From: Candidatus Nanopelagicales bacterium
GTDB taxonomy: Bacteria > Actinomycetota > Actinomycetes > S36-B12 > UBA5976
NCBI GenBank assembly: GCA_023254955.1
Contig: JALRKC010000022.1
Span: 1 to 10,497, forward strand
Direction of reading: 5' to 3'
Length of the DNA: 10,497 nt
The first letter of the stretch is position 1, and every line of letters begins with the position of its first letter. Positions 6,235-10,497 of this stretch are shown piece after piece. Made by a program: the position numbers and the translations under genes. The notes beneath the pieces were generated by a model. The model saw nothing but the letters and a program-made list of their open reading frames with translations, made no database searches and was not told the origin of the DNA.

Positions 6235-6240
6235 TAGGCT
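6235..6240 (+). promoter_or_regulatory. Candidate leaderless -10 box of galU
   Basis: TAGGCT is followed by 6 nt (ACCGAC) and the galU ATG, the same geometry as at crcB1 and phrB. No Shine-Dalgarno sequence and no convincing -35 are seen. Confidence 0.5.
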
Positions 6241-6246
6241 ACCGAC

Positions 6247-7146
6247 ATGGCATCTTCGGTATTAAAAGCAGTAATTCCAGTGGCTGGGTATGGCACTCGA
6301 TTTTTACCAGCAACTAAGGCAACGCCTAAAGAAATGTTGCCGGTAGTTGATAAGCCGGCAATTCAATATGTAGTAGAAGAAGCAGTTGCCGCTGGATTAT
6401 TGGATTTGTTATTTGTTACTGGAAGAACTAAGAGAGCTTTAGAAGATCACTTTGATGACAATCCTGAATTAGAAGCTGCACTAGGAAACAAAGATAAATC
6501 AAATTTATTAGAGGCCGTAAGACATCCAGCAGGGCTAGCTGCGGTTCACTACGTTCGACAAGGAACACCTAAAGGCCTGGGCGATGCAGTTTTGCGCGGT
6601 AAGGAGCATGTTGGTGATAATCCTTTTGCAGTTTTACTAGGCGATGACCTAATTGATGATCGAGATTACGTTTTACCAAAAATGATTGAAACTCAGCAGA
6701 AATTTGGGGGTTCGGTTGTTTTATTAATGGAAGTTCCAGAAAGTGAAATCTCGCTTTATGGATGCGCACAGGTAAAAGCTACAGACGATTCTCAAGTTGT
6801 ACAAATAACTGACTTAGTTGAAAAGCCTGAAATTAAAAACGCACCGAGTAATCTTGCAGTTATAGGAAGGTATATTTTTTCACCAAAAGTATTTGAAATT
6901 TTGGAACAAACTAAGCCAGGCAAGGGTGGGGAAGTTCAACTTACGGATGCAATGACGATATTGGCCAAAGAGGTAACTCCAGCTGATGGTGGTGGAATGT
7001 ACGGAGTTATTTTCAAAGGGCGCAGGTATGACACGGGCGACAAATTGGCATATTTGCAAGCAGTAGTACAACTAGCCGTCGAGCGTAATGACTTAGGCCC
7101 AGAGTTTAAAAAATGGTTGAAAACTTTTGCCGAGAAATTAAATTAA
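6247..7146 (+). CDS. galU: UTP-glucose-1-phosphate uridylyltransferase
   Basis: Makes UDP-glucose from UTP and glucose 1-phosphate in the cytosol, the precursor for envelope polysaccharides, glycolipids and trehalose. The 299-residue length fits. The nucleotide-binding signature GYGTRFLPATKATPKEMLP (14-32) is complete. Other landmarks are LLGDDLIDD (130-138, metal-binding Asp), VEKPE (191-195), GKGGEVQLTDAM (225-236) and GRRYDTGDKLAYLQA (258-272). The usual GLGHAV motif reads GLGDAV (110-115). The gene heads a plus-strand run and rimJ follows 17 nt after its stop. In mycobacteria a moeA/glp gene lies between galU and rimJ; it is absent here. The start is fixed by TAGGCT 6 nt upstream of ATG. 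Confidence 0.96.
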   Translation: MASSVLKAVIPVAGYGTRFLPATKATPKEMLPVVDKPAIQYVVEEAVAAGLLDLLFVTGRTKRALEDHFDDNPELEAALGNKDKSNLLEAVRHPAGLAAVHYVRQGTPKGLGDAVLRGKEHVGDNPFAVLLGDDLIDDRDYVLPKMIETQQKFGGSVVLLMEVPESEISLYGCAQVKATDDSQVVQITDLVEKPEIKNAPSNLAVIGRYIFSPKVFEILEQTKPGKGGEVQLTDAMTILAKEVTPADGGGMYGVIFKGRRYDTGDKLAYLQAVVQLAVERNDLGPEFKKWLKTFAEKLN

Positions 7147-7163
7147 AGTGAGCATTAGTATAA

Positions 7164-7736
7164 ATGCAACCCAAGTTATTTTATAAAGAGATCAAGTTAA
7201 GACCACTACGTTATCGAGATGCAAGTCGCTGGAAGGCATTACGCAAAGAAAATAAAACTTGGTTAAGAGAGTGGGACGCGACACTACCTCCAGCCGAAGA
7301 AAGTTATCCAGCTACTTTCTTTCAAATGGTAAGCCAAACGAAAAGTGATGCTAGAAAAAAAATTAACTTTACATGGGCAATTGAATATAAAAGAGAATTA
7401 GTAGGTTTAGTAACCGCAGGGAATATTAATTTTGGCTCAAGCCGCAGTTGTTATATAGGGTATTGGATTGGCCAAAAGTATGCGGGAAACGGAATCGTGC
7501 CGATCTCCGTTGCCTTGGTGCTCGACTTTATTTTTAATGAACTCAAGCTACATCGGGTAGAAATCGCGATCCGACCCGAAAATACTGCCAGCTTGCGAGT
7601 GGTAGAGAAATTACAAATCAAAAATGAGGGCCTAAGAGAAAGTTATATTCATATAAATGGGGACTGGCGCGATCATCAAGTTTTTGTAATTTTAGAAGAT
7701 GAAGTGACGGGGAGTTTTTTAGAACGAGTTACCTAG
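7164..7736 (+). CDS. rimJ: GNAT-family N-acetyltransferase, RimJ-like
   Basis: A 190-residue acetyl-CoA-dependent acetyltransferase of the RimJ/RimL type. The N-terminus IKLRPLRYRDASRW is typical. The acetyl-CoA pyrophosphate loop is QKYAGNGI (104-111, a QxxxGxG pattern), and the LHRVEIAIRPENTASLRVVEKL block (129-150) holds the conserved Asn/Ser near the cofactor. In E. coli RimJ acetylates the N-terminus of ribosomal protein S5; here the substrate is not known and the name reflects family and position. It starts 17 nt after galU and is probably cotranscribed. The stop codon lies inside a 14-bp perfect palindrome. In Corynebacteriales and Streptomyces this gene sits beside glpR/sepX, as it does here. 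Confidence 0.88.
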   Translation: MQPKLFYKEIKLRPLRYRDASRWKALRKENKTWLREWDATLPPAEESYPATFFQMVSQTKSDARKKINFTWAIEYKRELVGLVTAGNINFGSSRSCYIGYWIGQKYAGNGIVPISVALVLDFIFNELKLHRVEIAIRPENTASLRVVEKLQIKNEGLRESYIHINGDWRDHQVFVILEDEVTGSFLERVT

Positions 7737-7741
7737 GTAAC
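7728..7741. repeat. 14-bp perfect palindrome over the rimJ stop
   Basis: GTTACCTAGGTAAC is a perfect inverted repeat without a spacer, covering the rimJ stop (TAG 7734-7736). A spacer-free palindrome folds poorly as an RNA hairpin but suits a dimeric DNA-binding protein. It is followed by another hairpin at 7745-7763. Confidence 0.6.
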
Positions 7742-7744
7742 CGG

Positions 7745-7763
7745 TCGGCGCTTGACACGCCGA
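7745..7763 (+). repeat. Hairpin TCGGCG-N7-CGCCGA between rimJ and the sepX-like gene
   Basis: A perfect 6-bp GC-rich stem with loop CTTGACA. No T tract follows, so it does not look like a standard intrinsic terminator. The loop contains the exact hexamer TTGACA (7752-7757), but no fitting -10 lies 16-18 bp downstream. It may act as a Rho-independent pause, an RNA 3' end stabiliser or an operator. Confidence 0.5.
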
Positions 7764-7792
7764 AGAGATTGGGAAAAGCTTCACAAAAGCAA

Positions 7793-7800
7793 TATAACCT
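7793..7800 (+). promoter_or_regulatory. Candidate -10 region of the sepX-like gene
   Basis: TAACCT (7795-7800) is followed by 7 nt and the ATG at 7808. An overlapping TATAAC (7793-7798) has TTGGGA 18 bp upstream (7769-7774). Either reading supports transcription starting at or very close to the ATG, and supports 7808 over the longer TTG start at 7769. Confidence 0.5.
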
Positions 7801-7807
7801 TTACCGC

Positions 7808-8356
7808 ATGGGGTCTTCTATTATTTTGATTGCGATGGTTGCGCTTTGGGCGGCTGTTTTGATCCCATTGATGTTTAAAAGAAATAGTCAACAGTTTGAG
7901 AGTAAATCGGTTGACCGCTTTAAAAATGCCATGAGTTTGATTAGTAGAACATCTCCAAGTACTAAACAAGGCAAAGCTAGTTTGCAAGTACAAGCAGCTC
8001 GCGCAAGACGAAAACGTGTAACTTTACTTTTAACTTTTACAAATATTTTTTTTGGCGTAATGGTATTTATTGCTAATTTAAATTATCTCTATTTTCTTAT
8101 TTCTTTTGCTTTGCTTTTAACCTGGCTAACCTTAGCCTTTAATGCCGCACAGAAAATAGAAACAGTTAATAAGCTGACAAAAGTAATTCCAGAACCACCA
8201 AGAAACTTTAAAGTCTTATCAAATTTGCCGGTAGCAAACTATGAATACATTGATGACACTAGACGAGAAATAATTTTAGATGAAAGACCGAGACCTAACA
8301 TGAGAAAGCCAGTAGAAGATATGCCTAAAGAAAGGCGAGAAGCGCAAGGCGCTTAG
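7808..8356 (+). CDS. sepX: Short SepX/GlpR-like actinobacterial division membrane protein
   Basis: A 182-residue membrane protein that I assign to the SepX (Streptomyces) / GlpR (Corynebacterium) family. The N-terminal helix (about 4-23, VALWAAVLIPLMFKR) with its WAA...P...KR ending and the following VDRFKNAMSLISR (35-47) match the family N-terminus as I recall it (WAAYL-P-W-RR, then a RFSxAxxLL-like segment). Two more helices follow (about 71-91 and 94-113) and then a charged tail rich in Pro/Arg/Glu. Position right after rimJ agrees with Rv0996. Relatives are longer, with an extended linker, so this is a minimal version. In Corynebacterium GlpR is the membrane receptor of the gephyrin-like Glp (MoeA paralogue) at the divisome; no such gene is adjacent here. 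I rejected the TTG start at 7769. Confidence 0.72.
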   Translation: MGSSIILIAMVALWAAVLIPLMFKRNSQQFESKSVDRFKNAMSLISRTSPSTKQGKASLQVQAARARRKRVTLLLTFTNIFFGVMVFIANLNYLYFLISFALLLTWLTLAFNAAQKIETVNKLTKVIPEPPRNFKVLSNLPVANYEYIDDTRREIILDERPRPNMRKPVEDMPKERREAQGA

Positions 8357-8363
8357 GATGCGC

Positions 8364-8369
8364 TAACCT
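8364..8369 (+). promoter_or_regulatory. Candidate -10 box of tRNA-Ala
   Basis: TAACCT, the same hexamer as before the sepX-like gene, ends 11 nt before the mature tRNA 5' end. A start about 7 nt downstream would leave a leader of roughly 4 nt for RNase P. No -35 is evident. Confidence 0.4.
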
Positions 8370-8380
8370 ACGAAGCGTTT

Positions 8381-8457
8381 GGGGCTATAGCGCAGCCCGG
8401 TAGCGCACCTCGTTCGCATCGAGGGGGTCAGGGGTTCAAATCCCCTTAGCTCCACCA
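8381..8457 (+). tRNA. tRNA-Ala (anticodon CGC)
   Basis: A complete cloverleaf with encoded CCA. The acceptor stem GGGGCTA/TAGCTCC includes the G3-U70 wobble pair, the known identity signal for alanyl-tRNA synthetase. The D arm is GCGC/GCGC, the anticodon stem CCTCG/CGAGG holds loop TTCGCAT, and the T arm is AGGGG-TTCAAAT-CCCCT. The anticodon CGC reads GCG. The tRNA starts 24 nt after the sepX-like gene, and its CCA end is only 2 nt from the stop codon of the convergent pmt gene, so pmt read-through would be antisense to it. Confidence 0.97.
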
Positions 8458-8459
8458 AG

Positions 8460-9953
8460 CTAGATCCAAGTATCGAACCAGATTCGCCATAACCATTCAT
8501 TTTTTGGAATAGATATTGCAGTCAATACGGGCAAGAAAAATAGCGTAAGCACTAAAACTATAAATAAATAAACCGAACCAAAAGAAATTCCAGACCACTT
8601 TGAAAACCCATTAGTTTTTAGAATCCAGGTGAGTTGTCTAAAGGAAAGCGCTAGAGCTATTGCAATAAAGGGAATCATCGCAATCGAATAAAAATAAAAT
8701 GTGGGACGTTCATAGTAGATAAACCAGGGTAGCCAAGCAGTTAAAAAAAGTATTAAAGTAACTCCGACTTCAAATCGAGGTTTTTTGATAAACCAAAGCA
8801 AGAGAAAAATTAAGGCAATAGCTCCAACCCACCAAATAGCGGGGTTTCCTAGCGCCAAGATTTCACTTGCACAAACTTCTGCAGGGCAATTTAGATTGGT
8901 TTCTTCGTAATAAAAAGCAGTGGGTCTTAGCAAAATTGGCCAGCCAGCAGCGTAGCTTTCATAATTATGCTCTTGAGTTAGCTGGGTATGAAAATTAAAA
9001 ATTTCTTGGTGATAGTAGTAAAAATCTTGCCAAATTGAATCATAATAATTTTTACCCCAAGACAAACTTGAGGCAAACCAACCAGTCCAGCTGATTACAT
9101 AAACCAAGACGACAGTTAGCGGTAGTTGAATAAAAATTAACCACCAGTCTTTGAGGAGATGACCTAAAAATAGAAATTTGGGTTGGTAGTGACTTCGAAA
9201 ATAAAGATCAAACTCTAGAGCTAAGAGCCCAAAAATCCCTAGAAACCAAAGCCCTGACCATTTAATGGAAATTGCCAAACCCAAGCTGATACCTGCGAGC
9301 CAGCGGTACCAGTGAAAGTAATAGTAAGAGCCAAACCGAGTTTTGATGATCGGGGAATTATCGATTCTTACTGCAGATGTTTCCAGGTCTTTTAACAAGA
9401 AAAGAACTGCTAACAAGACAAAAAATGTTAGAAAACCATCTAGTAGCGCTATCCGACTCATCACAATAGCTAGGCCATCTAATGCCACCAGGCTTGCAGC
9501 AAATAAAGCAAACCAATTTGACTTCAATAATTCTCTTGCTACTAAGAAAGTCAAAATTATTAAGAGTGTTCCAAAAAGGGCTGAACTGAATCGCCAACCA
9601 AAAGTATTAAAGCCAAATAAATATTGCCCTAGCGCAATTAACCATTTACCAGTTGGCGGGTGTGCAACGAATGCTCCTTCATTAAAAAATAAATTTGTGT
9701 CACCTAATAGCATTTGCGCATCAGGATTTTCAATTGCAACTTTTTCAACCCCAGACTGCAATAAACTCTGTGCATCTAAGGCGTAATAGATTTCATCGAA
9801 AACAACAGCTTTTGGCTCAGCTAGCCGCAGCCATCGCAAAAGACCACCTAAAAACGTGATAAAAAAAAGTACAATAAAAATCTTCAGGCTAAATTTGGGA
9901 GTTCGCATCTGCCAAGCAGTGGGTAGGTTGATTGTGTTACGTGCGTGACTCAT
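8460..9953 (-). CDS. pmt: Dolichyl/polyprenyl-phosphate-mannose--protein mannosyltransferase
   Basis: A polytopic membrane GT-C glycosyltransferase of the PMT family (497 residues from the ATG at 9953-9951). It moves mannose from polyprenyl-phosphate-mannose to Ser/Thr of proteins during Sec export. Helix 1 (about 22-40) is followed by the catalytic acidic pair in VFDEIYY (D53, E54 in the first outer loop) and AHPPTGKW (about 97-104), both hallmarks of the family. About ten further hydrophobic helices follow, and the C-terminal part corresponds to the PMT_4TMC region. An upstream in-frame TTG (9959) would add two residues; I prefer ATG because TACTCT lies 7 nt before it. It is divergent from rsmI across 39 bp, the order seen at Rv1002c/Rv1003. 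The donor synthase Ppm1 is not in the window. Confidence 0.94.
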   Translation of the reverse strand: MSHARNTINLPTAWQMRTPKFSLKIFIVLFFITFLGGLLRWLRLAEPKAVVFDEIYYALDAQSLLQSGVEKVAIENPDAQMLLGDTNLFFNEGAFVAHPPTGKWLIALGQYLFGFNTFGWRFSSALFGTLLIILTFLVARELLKSNWFALFAASLVALDGLAIVMSRIALLDGFLTFFVLLAVLFLLKDLETSAVRIDNSPIIKTRFGSYYYFHWYRWLAGISLGLAISIKWSGLWFLGIFGLLALEFDLYFRSHYQPKFLFLGHLLKDWWLIFIQLPLTVVLVYVISWTGWFASSLSWGKNYYDSIWQDFYYYHQEIFNFHTQLTQEHNYESYAAGWPILLRPTAFYYEETNLNCPAEVCASEILALGNPAIWWVGAIALIFLLLWFIKKPRFEVGVTLILFLTAWLPWFIYYERPTFYFYSIAMIPFIAIALALSFRQLTWILKTNGFSKWSGISFGSVYLFIVLVLTLFFLPVLTAISIPKNEWLWRIWFDTWI

Positions 9954-9960
9954 GTCCAAT

Positions 9961-9966
9961 AGAGTA
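9961..9966 (-). promoter_or_regulatory. Candidate leaderless -10 box of pmt
   Basis: TACTCT on the minus strand is followed by 7 nt (ATTGGAC) and the pmt ATG, with no ribosome binding site. It supports ATG 9953 over the TTG at 9959, which would fall inside this 7-nt spacer. Confidence 0.5.
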
Positions 9967-9992
9967 ATCCAAAACCAGAGAAAGTAGCCGAA

Positions 9993-10497
9993 GTGACCAA
10001 GCCTGGCAAATTGATATTGGCGGCTCGGCCTATTGGTAATTACAAAGACGCCTCGTTGCGACTAATTGAAGCACTTGGGTCAGTTGATTTAATTGCAGCA
10101 GAAGATACTAGAAAATTAAAGAGATTGTTGAATGATCTAGAGATTAAATCTTTAGCAAAAATTATTTCTTTTTTTGAAGAAAATGAAATATCAAAAATTG
10201 ATCCAATCCTAAAAGCGGTTACTCAGGGGCAAAATGTCTTGATCATCAGCGATGCCGGAACGGTAACGATAAGCGATCCGGGTTTTAAATTAGTACAAAG
10301 GGCGATTGAAGCTAATGTCAAAATTGAAGTTTTGCCGGGAGCCTCCGCACCAATTGCTGCTTTAACACTTTCGGGATTTGCTACTGACGAATTTACTTTT
10401 GTCGGGTTTTTACCTAGAAAAAAATCTCTTCGTCGAGAAAAAATGATTGAAATCGAAAATTCAAATAAGACGGTGATATTTTTTGAATCACCAAGAA
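9993..10497 (+). CDS. rsmI: 16S rRNA 2'-O-ribose C1402 methyltransferase (5' part, 3' end outside window)
   Basis: I translated 168 residues from GTG 9993 to the window edge with no stop. RsmI uses SAM to methylate the 2'-OH of C1402 (E. coli numbering) in the 16S rRNA decoding centre. The family pattern is clear: PIGNYKDASLRL near the start, AEDTRK, SFFEENE, SDAGT..ISDPG, and GFLPRKK. Upstream in-frame sequence reaches a stop at 9960-9962 without another start, so GTG is the only choice that includes the N-terminal motif. A purine-rich AGAGAAAG lies 8 nt upstream. Three motif positions are unusual: RPIGN for TPIGN, GTVTISDPG where P normally follows GT, and PGASA for PGPSA. It is divergent from pmt. 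Confidence 0.93.
   Translation, partial: MTKPGKLILAARPIGNYKDASLRLIEALGSVDLIAAEDTRKLKRLLNDLEIKSLAKIISFFEENEISKIDPILKAVTQGQNVLIISDAGTVTISDPGFKLVQRAIEANVKIEVLPGASAPIAALTLSGFATDEFTFVGFLPRKKSLRREKMIEIENSNKTVIFFESPR

Noticed and set aside
7769..7807. TTG start extending the sepX-like protein by 13 residues
   Set aside because: The family begins just before the first helix, and a -10 box lies 7 nt before ATG 7808, so the TTG would be upstream of the likely transcript start.
9343..9786. 147-residue plus-strand open frame opposite pmt
   Set aside because: The pmt strand shows clear family motifs and membrane helices; the opposite product is Lys/Asn/Ser-rich with no family features.

Overview
The window reads as an AT-rich, very compact piece of an actinobacterial chromosome. 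Fourteen protein genes (two cut by the window edges) and two tRNA genes fill nearly all of it, and no gap between genes exceeds about 165 bp. Actinobacterial signs are the order fthC / galU-rimJ-sepX-like / pmt / rsmI, which I recall from the mycobacterial Rv0992c-Rv1003 locus, the SepX/GlpR-like division protein, the Pmt protein mannosyltransferase, and citrate synthase 2 beside pdxH. Low GC, heavy packing and a photolyase suggest a sunlit, streamlined freshwater lineage such as Nanopelagicales (acI). That placement is inference from gene content, not a measured phylogeny.

Layout. 1-2614 holds metabolism and light-damage repair: citrate synthase 2 (minus, 3' end outside), pyridoxamine-phosphate oxidase (plus), and a class I photolyase (minus). 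2780-4752 holds a secreted NlpC/P60 peptidoglycan hydrolase (plus), then on the minus strand an MgtC-type membrane protein, tRNA-Arg(CCT) and a membrane-anchored SAF-domain protein. 4753-4861 is a divergent promoter region with a consensus-type DnaA box and AT-rich 10-bp repeats. 4862-6181 holds a tandem pair of Fluc/CrcB fluoride channel subunits (plus) facing 5-formyl-THF cyclo-ligase (minus). 6247-8457 is a plus-strand run of galU, rimJ, a short SepX/GlpR-like membrane protein and tRNA-Ala(CGC). 8460-10497 holds pmt (minus) divergent from rsmI (plus, 3' end outside).

Themes. All three convergent gene pairs that meet directly overlap at their stop codons (4, 4 and 11 bp), so no intrinsic terminator can sit between them. 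At least seven starts have no Shine-Dalgarno sequence but carry a TANNNT-like -10 hexamer 6-8 nt before ATG, which predicts leaderless mRNAs; most of these hexamers end in CT. Several products act at the envelope: GalU supplies UDP-glucose, Pmt mannosylates exported proteins, the NlpC/P60 enzyme trims peptidoglycan, and the SepX-like protein probably helps division. The moeA/glp gene that lies between galU and rimJ in relatives is absent here.

I see no CRISPR array, insertion sequence, prophage or obvious new multi-gene system. The items most worth a second look are the leaderless promoter pattern, the small SepX-like protein without an adjacent Glp partner, the DnaA-box intergenic region, the asymmetric fluoride-channel pair and the altered RsmI motifs.
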